A DNA stretch of 64,000 bases from Heterobasidion occidentale (GCA_039111635.1 JBCAQO010000006.1:1178001-1242000); one strand, 5' to 3'; shown: positions 24,386 through 35,782, counted from the first letter of the stretch. Translations and numbers: made by a program. Notes: generated from the letters alone by a model not told the origin.

Positions 24386-24413
24386 AGCCAGCCAGCCAGC
24401 CAGCCAGCCAGCC
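24386..24413. repeat. (AGCC)7 microsatellite
   Basis: Seven exact AGCC units in the spacer downstream of the methyltransferase gene. Confidence 0.95.
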
Positions 24414-25601
24414 GACCAGCCAGCTTTTGGCAGGTCGCTGATTTTCCCTCTCCATGGGCGAAGAACGCGCGCGGCCATTGGCCGCTTTTCTGGAGGGCCC
24501 ACCGCTCGCCAACCGCGCGGGGCACACGCGGCCAGACACGATCACGCGCCCGCACACCTACTGTAGTCGCGAAGCCGGCCGCCCATGGCGAGCAAAGCAC
24601 CCGCCCCCGCCCTGCAGTGCAGTCCTAGCTATGCCAATCGCTCCGCCATCGGGTCAGGCGACCCTGCACGAGTCGGAGCACTCGGCACTCCGCCGCCGCG
24701 AGCAGTGCGGCTGGCAGCACTCTGGCAGCACCTTCGTTTCTGCTTGCCGTCGCGGGCCCGCGTGGACCGTGGTCACGCGCGCGCCAAAGCCGTCGCGTTG
24801 CCGGCGTCCGTCCGCCAACCGCCTCGCCTTCCTGCCTTCGCGCTCTTTCGCGCTCCCTCGCGTCCTCACGACCGCCGCGCGACCCCAGCCCGGTGCCGCG
24901 GCCAGACGCGGCCGTCACTGCGCCCGCGCGCGAGCGTGCGACCGCCGTGTCTATTTATCGACGCGCCGTCCGGCGGTCTTGCGTGCCGCCTGTACTAGCC
25001 TGCACCACCTGAGTTCTTCCGTCGCGAAGCACGACAACGTATGACAATAGATGCTTAACTGCTTAACTCCGTCGCCCCACTCGGATCGGCATCGACGTCG
25101 GCATCTCGCGCTCAAGGCTGCTGTAAAGTGAGCGACGATGAACTGATAAAATTAGCCTGCAAAATAGCCTTCTCGCGACCCAGAACGATCGGTCAATCGA
25201 TGGAGGGCGTTTGCCGGACGGCAACGAGCGGAGGTCAAGACATCTCAAGGCGCCATCGCCATCGCGCGGATCTGCCATCCAACCTGGCTCCACTGGTCGA
25301 GCCGAGACGCGAGCCCGACAGAGCCAACGCCCATACGCCCATACGGCCCCACAATGACCTGCGACGCGTCGAGCGTGATCCATGTCGCGGTGGCCGCGGC
25401 GGCTGCTAGGTCGCGGACGGACCGGCTCCCTGACTCTGACTCGTCGAGCTCGGAAACGCATCAGACTCGAATGCATGCGATCGGCGCGTCGGCCGTCGCA
25501 GCGCGAGTCATAAGTGCATATTAAGCGCCGATATCTTCCCCGCTTGGTCGCCGTGACGCACGATCTCGGCCGAGACGGGTATGTATGTACCGAGGGAGGG
25601 A

Positions 25602-26427
25602 AGGACCCCTGAAAACCACCTGGGATGTTAATACCTGGATCCGGCGTAAAACCGGCGCGTCAGCGCCGAGCTCCGAGGGCTTTTCCGGCGTCGAACGGCA
25701 CATTTGGACGATCATGTTCGATCTTTTGCCCGGCGTGAAGCCCTCCATTGCTAGGAGGTCCGATGCTTATCCGGCGTCGACCCAGAGGGTCCACGGCTGG
25801 GCAGATGAAGCCACATTGATCTCTGTTATGTTGAATGTCGCAGCTGAGATATACGAGCCAATGTTAGCAGGAACTCGGCACACTACTACGTCTCCATTGA
25901 CGCCGCACGCTGTGACGCTCCATGCTTTGCTGCCGTCACATACATTCCTTATCATGCTAACTTATCCTATTCGGATTCAAGGTGCTTCTATAGCACTCGC
26001 GGTTGGGGATAGCCACTATCTGGAAGCACTCACAGGCAGGGAAAAGGACCTTCGAAGTGCAATCAAGGTGATTGTTGGCCGCAAACGGAATATTGAAGAG
26101 GTCTTGGATGATGAGGATGATTGACATGGCCTTGTAATTCACATTATCATGCTTTTTCGAATGCTGTTGACTCTCCTTACGAGTTTCTTACTTTTATTAC
26201 AATGCTCAAGCTTTCATTGTGCTCAAAGACATGCCATAGAACATATTTCTATTTTTCCGGAATTTTTTGCGATTTTTAGAGGTTCGAGGCCCGATTCCGG
26301 CGTGAAACGACCTGCTGACTGAGGTCCGATCCCATTTCCGGCGTGAACCGGACCAGTAGAGGACCTGCTGTCCCGGCGTCGACGACCGCCTCGGACACGA
26401 ACATCTCAGGTGGTTGTCAGGGGTCCT
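25602..26427. mobile_element. Non-autonomous DNA transposon with inverted termini and 8-bp target duplication
   Basis: The left end AGGACCCCTGAAAACCACCT... (25602-25629) and the reverse complement of the right end (26400-26427) agree at 26 of 28 positions. The element is flanked on both sides by the same 8 bp, GGGAGGGA (25594-25601 and 26428-26435). The motif CCGGCGT occurs seven times inside, four within 180 bp of the left end (25641, 25685, 25730, 25771) and three within 135 bp of the right end (26297, 26338, 26373), all in the same orientation. The interior is AT-richer than the flanks. No transposase domain is seen; the one ORF (25585-26124) starts outside the element and matches nothing I know. 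An 8-bp duplication plus subterminal repeats fits the hAT superfamily, but the terminal bases are not the usual hAT type, so that label is tentative. Confidence 0.88.
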
Positions 26428-27966
26428 GGGAGGGAGGATCATTGGTCGCTCGTCCTCCTGGATTCTGCTTCCGGTTGAGGGGATGCCAGAACTATGCTAG
26501 AGGATGCACAGGTTGATGACGTCCGTGCGCGCGCGGGTGTGCTCGGGGCGCTGCTCGTCGACACTCGAGGCGCTGGCTGGTCGTGATCCCGAAGATCTCA
26601 ATCATTGTATCAGGTTCTACTTCATGATGTACATAGGAAGCTCGCCCGGGGGATCCCGCGGTGGCGATGGCGGCTCAAAATCCAGAGTGTCCGATAAGAA
26701 ACAGAGCGAGCAAAAAAGGGAAACCACTGGATAACCGCTGGACCACCGCCATGCGACGATCAGAGACGACCCTCCTCGACATTCTCAAAGCGAAAGCGCG
26801 GCGCTTTCAGATCCCCTCCTCAACAAACGGAAGACCGCCCAGGACCGCGCTTGGCACGCCTCGGTACCTGAGATCACGCTAGTAGATCACATCGCTCGAC
26901 GCTGAGTTCCTGAGATGTGTCTTCCAAGAGCGTCCAAGGCTTCCCCGGAGACGTCATTTGACGAGGCGTTGCGGGGCGGCGCCAAGCGCTGCCCTCGCCC
27001 CCACGCGATCGAGCTTCGAGCACGCAGAAGAGGAGAGAAACAAATTGGAGCCCGATATCCATTCCGACGATCTGATAAGTAAGCGTAACAGTAGTGAGTA
27101 ACATCTAGTACAGGCAGTACAACTTCGAGGCATCCGAGAGGGAGAGGGAGAGGGAGAGATCTATGTACAGCACAACAGGGTAGTGCGCAGATGCGCGACG
27201 GCATCAGCGAGGTATCCCGGTTCCGATGAGTAATAACACAAGTACAAACAAGTGGATGCGAACGCGCGCAGATGAGGGATCCAACAGACGGTGAGACAGA
27301 CAGACGGTGAGACAGACAGACAAACAGGAGAGAGCAAAGCAGATGCGACAACATTGTGAGATCGGGATAGATAGGATCAGAGGCTAGAAGGAAACAGCCA
27401 AGGGGACAAAGAAAAGGACAAAGGGAGAAAGGAACGACCTGCGGGAGACAGGCTGATGTCGGAGAGCCGAGGGAGTGAGCACGGAGTAGGAAGGAATCGG
27501 AGGCGTCGGAGTCTCTCGGAAAGAACCTATGTGTCACTTGACACGTGATGCTGTCACAGCGCGACGCGGCGCGATCAGAATTGACGCGCGGGCCCGCCAA
27601 TGTAGGCGACGCGTAATCCCCCCCTGGAAACAAAAGGAGAGAGAGAAAAGGAAGCTGGTGCGGACTGATGGATGATGGGATGGAGGAAGATGATGTGATG
27701 CGATGATTGGCAACCAGTGGAAAGAGAATAGTCCATGTGTTGTACAGTGGTTTGACGGAGCGGGATGATGAAAGAGGCGACACAACTCTCTAATGGAACT
27801 AAAGATACATGTTAGTCAACGGCCACAAGCAAAGGGGGTCAAGATTATACTCACCACAGTTCAGAATACAATAGCTTCGCTCGCCCAGACGCGTGGACGG
27901 ACGACATAATACCCAATAACGATACCCCCCGACCACCACCCACCGACTCCGAAGACGACCAGATGC
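26428..27966. other. Spacer right of the transposon, no gene seen
   Basis: Contains the downstream region of the basic-tail protein gene and GA-rich tracts near 27130-27160. A 298-codon open frame at 26887-27783 (minus) is Ser/Leu/Cys-rich, spans obvious purine tracts and lacks any domain; I regard it as non-coding. Confidence 0.45.
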
Positions 27967-29567
27967 TCATCGCCGCCGCACATTGCGCGCCTTAGTCGGG
28001 CGGCTGCGCTTTTTGGCAGGCTCAGGCGCTGCCTCCTCCTGCTCGGCATCCGCTGGCGGATCGGCCGCCCTCTTGCGTTTGGAGCCCTTGGTCGTCTTCT
28101 CCTCGACCTCAGGCTCCGGCTTCGCGACGGGCTCTACTGTAGCTATGCGGGTTGCCCGCGTGTGTGCCCTCGTCGCGCGCTTCGGTGGGGCGGGCTGCGC
28201 AGCCTCCACAGGCTTGGGCGCTTCCTCGACGGCCATCTCCACATCCTCATCCGCGACAACCTCCTTCGCCTTGCCTTTGCCCTTTACATCCGCGGGCGCG
28301 TCGATGGCGGTGGAGGACGAGGAAGATGAGCGCCCACGAGGTTCTGCACCAGAGGCGACGGCGGTGGAAGAGGAGGTGGAGGCGGAGCGCTCCCTTGGCA
28401 CGAGGCGGGAGGATGTCCGAGTGGGCACCGCGGTGCCCGTGGCGGCCTTCGCCGTCTGCTTCTTCGCGCGTTGGCTGCGCGCACGAGTGGAGGCGGATTT
28501 GGGCTGGACGGGCTCTTGCGGCCCTGCGGCGGGGATGTCGTCGGCCTCGGCGGAAGAGTTGGCGAGGGGAGACGAGCGCAGGGGTTTGTTGGCCTTGCGA
28601 GCGCCGGTCTCCGATGGGCCAGCTTCAGCCGGCGTCGGTGGCACGGACTTCTCGAGGCTCGCCCGCAATCTCTCGGCCACACGAGCACTGGTTCGTGTGG
28701 GTTGCGCGTCCTTATTGACAGCGGGCGTGGGTCGCCGAGTCGTTTTCCGAACAGGGGGAGGGGCCCGTCGCGTCGTCTTCTTGGCTGTGGACGGTGTGGC
28801 ACCTCTCAACAGTACGCCGAGCCACTTTTGAGGGACCGGTAAGCGGCTCTTGGTGCACACTGCCAACCAGCGAGCCCGTATCGTCACTTCCTTCGTCCCG
28901 GCTCGCCTCGACGTTTGCCCGTCGAGCCCCTTCATGTTTTGGCATACAGACCAAACCAGGGTTTCCCTGCATGCATGTGCGTAGGGGTACACGATCGCCG
29001 ACGGGGAGGCCTCTGATGCAGACGAGGTAAACAAGATGAGAGAGTGTGGATATCGGAACAAAGATGGCTACACGCACCTATGAAAGCGAAGATGAAATCG
29101 GCCACTTGTGCCCAAGAATTCTTTGGCCAAAACCACGACGACATGGGGTGGTTGGGCCATGTGAGGATACGGAGGGCGGCCAGGACGTATAGCATGGCGT
29201 GAAAGCCAACCGGTGACTCTGGTCGCTCTCTTAGTGGCTTCTCCATGTAAGCCAGGACGTCGGGGTGGTCGAAAGTCCACCGCCCGTCGCTCATAACCCC
29301 AGGCCGCACTAGGTACGGGAACTCTTTCGGTGGGTGCTGGGCCACCATCGCTATCCTAGCAGTCTCGACTTCGCTCACTTCGAGCATGCCGAGGGGATCG
29401 TATCGCTCGGCGGAGGTGGAGGTGGGTGCTGGGGGGGTGTCGAGGGTGGAGCGCTCGGACGATGTCGCGACGCTCCAACGAGGGAGTTCCGAGTCGATGG
29501 ATAAGTACATGGGTTGAGATTGTTGTGCAGTGTGCATTTGGTGTGAGGGGCGGCTATAGAACTCCAT
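27967..29567 (-). CDS. Unknown protein with conserved-looking N-terminal part and basic, disordered C-terminal tail
   Basis: Not recognised. Two exons: 29567 to about 29078, and about 29014 to 27967. The N-terminal ~180 residues look folded (PLGMLEVSEVETARIAMVAQ; PYLVRPGVMSDGRWTFDHPD; PVGFHAMLYVLAALRILTWP; WFWPKNSWAQVADFIFAFIE) and the fold continues across the intron (ASPSAIVYPYAHACRETLVW; RRAGTKEVTIRARWLAVCTK). From about residue 240 the chain is low complexity: Ser/Thr/Arg/Ala-rich with Lys/Arg clusters (KKTTRRAPPPVRKTTRRPTP; KRSRPTKARNVRRR at the end). That suggests a nuclear, nucleic-acid-associated protein, by inference only. The splice joins in frame. Confidence 0.6.
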
Positions 29568-30740
29568 CTGTGTGGCAATAGCAGGATCTGCGCGTGGGAG
29601 GAAGGGAGGCGGAGGGACGGAGGGCCACCGGTGGAAGGGAGAGAGAGGAAAGTTGTCGTGGAGATTGGAGGATGGGAGGAGATTATATAGCACGAGACGG
29701 AAGGTTGTTGCACAAAGGATAGGATGGCGGCAGATGCAGAGGCGAAGAGGAGCAAGCCCTTTGGCCCAGCCCTGCATGAGGCTGAGTTGCCAAAGCGGAG
29801 GCTTGTCCACTAATTGTGCCGTGGGAACCTGCGATCGGGCCCGCATCTCCCGACCACCACCTTCCCCACTTCCCTTGTCTCCCTCGCAAGGGCCCCTCAG
29901 CTCGTCGCCATCAGCACAGCACCTCTTTTTGTACTCCACCCATTGAGCGCGACATGTGCTCGCCTAGCAGACACAAATCACTCGCAAAACACTCCCGTCC
30001 TCGACATCGCTCCGCCGATCTCCTGGATCTCATCTGAGTTGCCGACCGGTCAATTCCTTTCCCAGGCTCATCCTCTCTCTGTCCCTCCCAACTTCTCCGT
30101 TTTCTCCAGCTCTGCTCTTGCAGTCACACAAGGATGTCTCGGGACGCATCGTGTCCACCACATATACCTTCGAAAGCAAGGCGGACGCGCATGTCACGCG
30201 CCTGCGCGGCCTGCACATCGAAGCTTCACCTATTACGCAGATATGGCAGGTGAACCGCGCAGGCCCACGCAACGTGGTGGCCACCGTCATACGAACACCA
30301 GTTCGCCGTCCCAGCCGTGAAAGGACAGATTTCATTTCGTTCTGCGAGCGTGTGCTTGTGGACACTGGAGTACTGAGTGTCGGCACTCGCCCCGGCACTT
30401 CCGCATTGAACCAACAAAGCGAAGCTCAATCTCATCGAGGCTCCCGGAGAAATACCGTGTTCATACATGCGTCCCATCAAATCTTTGCACAACCATTCTA
30501 GAAAAATTGAGGAAGCACATCACATTCCCAATGTAGTCACCTGGTCACTGGAAAAGACGGCGCCAGAAATAGCCTGCGGAACCTACGAAGATCCTCCGAC
30601 ATCATTTACACGACAGCAGCTGGTAGCAGCAAGGACAATCGCCTTCATACTAAGTGCCCCGAGATCATATTAGCAACATCTGGAAAGCACACAGGAAAGA
30701 CAGGGACGATGCGGGCATTGAGGACACACTTCGAACCTCA
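29568..30740. other. Spacer upstream of the basic-tail gene and downstream of the Ten1-like gene
   Basis: Several short ORFs lie on both strands (for example 30118-30501 plus and 30226-30492 minus). None shows a domain or a clean exon chain that I can support. A small undetected gene at 30100-30680 cannot be excluded. Confidence 0.4.
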
Positions 30741-31335
30741 CTACGCTATCGCTCCACCCGCTCGCACGTCTATCGTCTCCATTTCCGTAACTGTTTCGTT
30801 CCAAAGGCGCATGTCCAAATCCGGCGAATGCAGCACCAGGATCGCCTGCAACTGCAGACGCGGGATCATCGTCGGCGGCGGAATATGGGAGGGCAACGCG
30901 GGTGAGCGAGGAGCGCCCTAAAAACGTCGAGCGTGGGCCCGCCAGGTTCAGCGGACGCGACGACTCACATTGAAATTAGAGATGGAATACGTCACCTGTG
31001 GGGGCCGCTCGAGGTACGCGAATGCAGTCACGACGCTTCGGGCTTCGACGAGCCACGGAAGCGAGCCACCAGAGCTGAGACACAAGGATATGTCGACAGC
31101 GATGGCAAGGCCTTCGTTTTCCAGGAGCATCGTTGCAGAGCCGAGGTCGTAGCAAAGTACTCTGAATGTTGCGTTATGATCATTGATTGGTCGGTTCAGT
31201 ACCGAGCTCGGTGCTGCCGCCGCCGCCTGCAGACGCAAAGACGCACCTCCCAACGACTCGCAGCTTGCGTCCAATCATATCATCGCCGATGGAAGACAGG
31301 CGAGTCAATCGTGCGGAATCAACGTGTTTAGACAT
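30741..31335 (-). CDS. TEN1: Ten1-like telomere-capping protein (CST complex)
   Basis: Small OB-fold protein. The CST complex (Cdc13/CTC1-Stn1-Ten1) protects telomere ends and limits telomerase. Three exons splice cleanly: the first from the ATG at 31335 (MSKHVDSARLTRLSSIGDDM then IGRKLRVVGR), the second VLCYDLGSATMLLENEGLAI-AVDISLCLSSGGSLPWLVEA-RSVVTAFAYLERPPQ, and the third GAPRSPALPSHIPPP then RLQLQAILVLHSPDLDMRLW-NETVTEMETIDV. Total 143 residues. The order G-x-K-x-R-[VI]-x-G-R, strand with YD, 'ALLE...VDISLCL', and a last helix after L-x-x-x-LW resembles basidiomycete Ten1-type OB proteins as I remember them. No fragment by itself makes a good gene model, so it is easy to miss. Assignment is by pattern, not by search. 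Confidence 0.68.
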
Positions 31336-31799
31336 CTTTTATCCACTGAATCTGGGCTGCCTAAGACATAATCCAACTAGATTCGGAGAGGGGGAAGCGG
31401 AAGATGTCGCGACTGTCACAACGCGTCCCTGCGCCCTAGCCGGAACCGATCGAGGGGCCGATTACCAAAAATAGTTGTTTGGCAACAGCCTCGGATCCAA
31501 ACAACCGCCGTGCTCACCACATATCGTCGTCGGCTGGGCATGTCTTGAAAGGAACAGAGCCGAAGAAAATTTGATCTATCATGCACCTATGTAAAACGTT
31601 CGGGTATCGATGCACAAATGCTTTGGCCTTTTCATTTGCGGATGGTCCAATGACGCGAACGGCAAATTCAGAAAGGCCCCTTTGAGACTTTTGGAAGAAA
31701 GCATCCTGAACATCGATTCTACGAGAGAGATAATACAACAAAGCAAAATTACCGAGCAGAATCAATAAAAACATAGTCCACGGTCAGCTGAGTCCAATC
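31336..31799. other. Short spacer with one small open frame
   Basis: Lies between the Ten1-like start and the F-box stop. An 86-codon minus-strand frame (31514-31774) starts with a hydrophobic segment (MFLLILLGNFALLYYLS) and ends PADDDMW. I do not recognise it and cannot say whether it is translated. Confidence 0.3.
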
Positions 31800-33638
31800 T
31801 CAGATATCAAAACGTCGCAATTCGACAGCTCCAATACCGCCACTGACGATCCTCCTATCATCGAACGCGACAGTGCCCTTCGCTATCACGCCCTCAGACC
31901 TGTCCGCATCGTTCTCACCATCTTCTTTGACCAAAGCATAGTCGATCTCCTGTACCGCAGCGACCTCCGTGCCTGTCCCATTCTCCAGATCCCACACCCA
32001 GACGCTCCCGTTAACGCTTAGACTGACGCACCGGCCGTCGGCGACCGCGAGTGCGGCGACGGGGCCGATCTGTCCGTACAGGTTGCGTACGAAGGTCAGC
32101 TTGGGGACCGCAGAAGGGGGTGCGTGGAGTGAAGGAAGGTAGAGGCGGTACAGTTGGAGCGGATGACTCGAGAGTGCGTGAGCGCCGATCGCCACAGACG
32201 GAGATGCAGCAGCAGCAGAAGGGACAGCGCTTGCGGGTGCCAAAATGACCCACTTGCCGTCCGTCTGGGTACCTGCGACGCGCGCAACTTTGCGGCCCCA
32301 TTGCTCGCGCATTGTGCGTAGCTTAGTCTCGTCTATCCACCCCGCGGGGACGTCGAAAGAGCGGGTGCTGCGAGAGGAAACAAGTCGTAACGGCAGTGGG
32401 GCGGGAGATGGTAGACTTGTGGATGACGGGGACGATGGGTGAGTGAGCACAAACGGGTCGGAGGGTGCACCAGACATGATAAGCTCAGTGACACCGACGC
32501 TCCAGTGGGCAGGATACACAGGTGTGGCGTAAGTAAGCACAAGCTTGTATGTCAACGGCTCTGGCATCGAAAGCACAAGCGATGAAGGAGGAAACGATGT
32601 GAATGAGCTGAGAGCGTAGAGCAGTTTTACTAGCTCATTCGAGAGATCGTAGACAGATAGATGGAAAGACTCGGACAACGTCACGAAGAGTGGATGATGA
32701 TATGCCGCTTGAACAATGGGTACCGTTCTCGACGACCTTGCAGGAGGAGCGTAGGTGTATTTGCATAGTGATGAAGATGCATGCAAGTTGGAGGAGTTTA
32801 CTTCATACACACCGAACTCGCCATTAGAGAGGCATACCGCAAGACGAGTGATTCCAGAGACAGGTGAGGACTGGTCGACGGCTAGAGTAGTAATTTGTAC
32901 GGTTTGTTGTTTACCAGGTCGCTTGATGGAAAGGGTAAGGTCTTGACCGATATGCGGGATGAATGTGATGGGAGGGGAAAATGAAGGACGAGATGAGGCG
33001 AGGATTGTGAACGCCCCTGTCAAGACGATGTGCGTATGCTCTGCAGCTTCCAGAGCCTGCCCTTTGGAGTCTGTAGACGATTCTGTCTGCAATGGGGACA
33101 TGTCGATGTGAGATATATGGCAACGGCCTTTGTTTACAAGCACCCTGTGATAAGATTATTTCCTTGGTCGAGAGAAACAAAGATCTTACCTGTCCTCCAA
33201 TTAGTGCTTATGCGGAACATCCACTTCCAACCTATGATATCCTCCGTTGAGGCTCTACTGGGAAGGGACTTGATTTGTCTGCCATCATTACGCCCCACAA
33301 ATCCCTTCCTTCCCCTCAACCTGCGTCGTCCATACTCACTCAGATATAGGTTCTTCCAGAGCTACGATGCTCGATCGTTCAACAAGACGGCTTCGTCGAC
33401 ATCTCTAAGTGAGAGGGATATGTACCTGATTGTCGAGAGACAGACGAGCCCAGTTTCTATTTGTTCCTTGAATAGAACAGAGGTCTGCCCACGAGAGGTA
33501 CGAGAATATGTAGAGTATCAGCTCATCGTAGAAAACGCTGTCAAAATTGTAGACAGGGTTGTGATCGTAAGCCGACGAGTTGGTATGGCTGCGTTTAGGT
33601 GGAGGTAGAAGAGTTGGGGAAAGAGGTCTCTTCAACAT
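31800..33638 (-). CDS. F-box protein with beta-propeller-like region
   Basis: Probable substrate adaptor of an SCF ubiquitin ligase. The ATG at 33638 gives MLKRPLSPTLLPPPKRSHTN, with a KR-containing basic patch. The F-box follows (DELILYIFSYLSWADLCSIQ-GTNRNWARLSLDNQ, about residues 37-72), then the post-F-box block LWKNLYLSEYGRRRLRGRK and WKWMFRISTNWRTG. The second half, one large exon from about 33125, reads like irregular WD repeats (RLAVCLSNGEFGVYEVNSSN; VAALAVADGRCVSLSVNGSV-WVWDLENG; AFDDRRIVSGGIGAVELRRF). Length is about 560 residues. It shares a 132-bp divergent promoter with the WDR83 gene. Its target is unknown. Confidence 0.82.
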
Positions 33639-33770
33639 GTCGGATCGTTGATCGCCCAGTTCACTTGGTCGTCAGCGATAACTTGGGTCGAGAGAGGGGT
33701 CGTTATTCATCTTGGCGTCATCGACGCACCGGCCCGGGCCGAGAAGCGTCCTATTCTCTCCCGCTCTCTC
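33639..33770. promoter_or_regulatory. 132-bp divergent promoter between F-box and WDR83 genes
   Basis: The two start codons (33638 minus, 33771 plus) are only 132 bp apart, so both transcripts must be driven from this short interval or from within each other's leader. No TATA element is obvious. Confidence 0.55.
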
Positions 33771-35009
33771 ATGGCTCCCTCTCGAGGTCCTCAACCTCTG
33801 GCTCGAAGCCTCCATCAAACTCTTAACAGCCACAAAGGTCCTGTGCACGTCGCACGATATGCAAAAGGTGGCGCGAAATATGTGCTGACGGGTGGCCAAG
33901 ATCGCACTGTCCGCCTGTGGAACCCTAGCACGGGCACGGAAATCAAAACATATTCTGCTCATGGGTATGAGGTGCTTTCAATATCCGTGTAGGTTTTCAG
34001 GCAGTTTGTCGTATAACGAGAGATTTAATATACGCGGTGCTTGTAGCTCTCATGACAACGCCAAATTCGCCTCATCTGGAGGAGATCGCTCCGTGTTCTT
34101 GTGGGATGTCAGTACAGGAAATACTCTCCGCAGGATTTCAGGCCACATGAGCAAAATCAATGTTGTTGAGTTCAATGCGGATGCCACGGTTGTTGCAAGT
34201 GGTGAGCCTACCCGTACCTCGCACACTGAGTTTAAACATGCTTACGATTCTGTCAGGTTCGTACGATTCAACCGTGAGGCTGTGGGACCTTCGGTATGTG
34301 ATGACGCTTTTAACGCTGAAAACAATGTCTTTTAACGCTGCATACAATGTCTTACATCTGCTACTCCTTAGTGCGCAAAATCGCCAAGCCATACAAACAC
34401 TAGAAGAAGCCCGTGATTCCGTACAAACCCTATATGTCGGTGCAACCATCGTCATGTCAGGTTCAGTCGATGGCCATGTTCGCACTTACGACCTCCGCAA
34501 GGGTGAGCTACGTGCCGACTACATTGGCCGTATGTTTCTTGCTTGTTTCGTAATATGTCTCGCTCATCCATGATTAGATCCCATTACCTCCATCGTACCA
34601 ACTCAGGACGAATCGACTTGTCTTGTCATGACGCTTGATGCGCGGATTCGGCTCATGGACATGTTCACCGGCAAGATGCTCAACGAATTTAAAGGCCACA
34701 CACACACTTCTTACAGATGCCGCGCGTGCTTTGGACATGGAGAGGCGAGTGTAGTAGCAGGCGACGAGAAGGGAGAGGTATGGGCTTGGGATTTGCTTGA
34801 CGTACGTGCAATGTCAATTTGGGATGAGAAAAGCAGCGAGCTGATCTATGCACACTCAGTCGACACCTCTGCAACCCAACCCTCCACCAAAAGTCCACCA
34901 TAAAGTTATCACTTGGACCGAGCACCACCCGATAGAGACAGGGGAGATGATTACAGCGAGTGCGGATGGTACAGTCAAAGTATGGCGGCATCCAGAACCA
35001 GGTGCATGA
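33771..35009 (+). CDS. WDR83/MORG1 WD40 scaffold protein
   Basis: Single seven-bladed WD40 protein. In animals WDR83/MORG1 scaffolds MAPK modules and is found with the spliceosome. The start is MAPSRGPQPLARSLHQTLNS. Repeats then follow in order: HKGPVHVARYAKGGAKYVLT-GGQDRTVRLWNPSTG, SHDNAKFASSGGDRSVFLWD, GHMSKINVVEFNADATVVAS-GSYDSTVRLWDLR, TIVMSGSVDGHVRTYDLRKG, TCLVMTLDARIRLMDMFTGK, GHTHTSYRCRACFGHGEASV-VAGDEKGEVWAWDLLD, and MITASADGTVKVWRHPEPGA at the stop. The introns (near 33991, 34201, 34291, 34530 and 34799) are all in frame, so the gene is intact. Length of about 310 residues is normal for the family. Confidence 0.93.
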
Positions 35010-35294
35010 TGTGATGAATCGTACTCTTGTACAGTTCTTGTACATAATAAACATGTCTTTCGAACACTCAATCTGAAAAATGGAATCATTTTATGATTGT
35101 CGTACCTCGATGACTTGCCGGGACTCTTATGCGTTTGGCTGCCACCAATCAACAGTAATGCTACAATTGCAAGCACAGCGAAAGACAAAAGAGAGGAAAA
35201 GAGGAGAACTACATAAGCGTGTCGAACATAGACCAAGGTCACCGCTTGGTCTGATTTGCGGCTTCTATGAGTTTAAGTGGGATTAGTAGCAACT

Positions 35295-35782
35295 TCATCT
35301 CACGAAGGCAGAAGCAACCGCACCGCGCCGTGTCGCATCCTCTAACAATTGTGTGTCGACGTGTTCGGAAGGAAGCTGCACGTATCTGACGACCGATCCT
35401 CGGATAAAGCAATTTTTCACGGCCATCTGCAAATATTGTCCGTTTGCGATTATCGAACAAAGTCCCATTGTACACAACAAAGGCAGATGGGACGCACCAT
35501 GTGGGATGCCTCTCTTGGTCCAACACTTCAATAGCATCCAATCTGATATTCAGGAACCTATTAAGAGCCATCTATGAGCCATTCCGATGGAAGCGAAAAG
35601 CGCGAGAGTAACTCACTGGTCGACGGATTTCAACGTCCCTGTGATAGACAAGTCATTCTTGAGTTCGACGGTGACGCGTTGGTCGGTTAGCGTTTTGAAA
35701 ACGGAGAAGATTAACTTGTCGGAGGCTGGTGGTCAGCTGCGTGGCGATAATTGTACGCGGGAGCATATATACGACTTACCAT
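35295..35782 (-). CDS. LSM2: LSm2, U6 snRNA-associated Sm-like protein; one frameshift
   Basis: Subunit of the Lsm2-8 ring (U6 snRNA, nucleus) and the Lsm1-7 ring (mRNA decay, cytoplasm). The first coding exon is only the ATG (35780-35782); the next exon gives LIFSVFKTLTDQRVTVELKN and DLSITGTLKSVDQ, the Sm1 motif. The third exon has FLNIRLDAIEVLDQERHP, and the last has MAVKNCFIRGSVVRYVQLPS (Sm2 motif) and EHVDTQLLEDATRR, ending at 35295. Joining the third and fourth exons requires one extra C in the CCC run at 35503-35505 (giving HPHM|MAVKNCF, as in other LSm2 proteins). As assembled, splicing at the obvious GTGCGT donor gives a stop. Because LSm2 is essential and normally single copy, an assembly indel is the likely cause. 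Confidence 0.92.

Larger units (their letters stand above)
24023..25601. other. Spacer with microsatellites, no gene seen
   Basis: 1.6 kb downstream of the methyltransferase. It contains a TGCG tract and an AGCC tract (annotated separately). The long ORFs (for example 24454-25044) are rich in Arg/Pro/Ala and look like GC artefacts. Confidence 0.5.

Noticed and set aside
23200..24387. 395-codon frame across the methyltransferase
   Set aside because: Almost all Arg/Ala/Pro; a +1 shadow of the HemK-type gene running into a TGCG microsatellite.
25585..26124. 179-codon plus-strand frame in the transposon
   Set aside because: Starts outside the element and runs through its left terminus and subterminal repeats; no transposase motif, so not treated as a gene.
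26281..26295. GGTTCGAGGCCC resembling a tRNA B box (also near 63906)
   Set aside because: No A box or cloverleaf could be built around either; the first lies inside the transposon.
26887..27783. 298-codon open frame on the minus strand
   Set aside because: Spans GA/CT simple tracts, has Ser/Leu/Cys-biased composition, no domain and no codon pattern like neighbouring genes; fits the downstream region of the adjacent gene.
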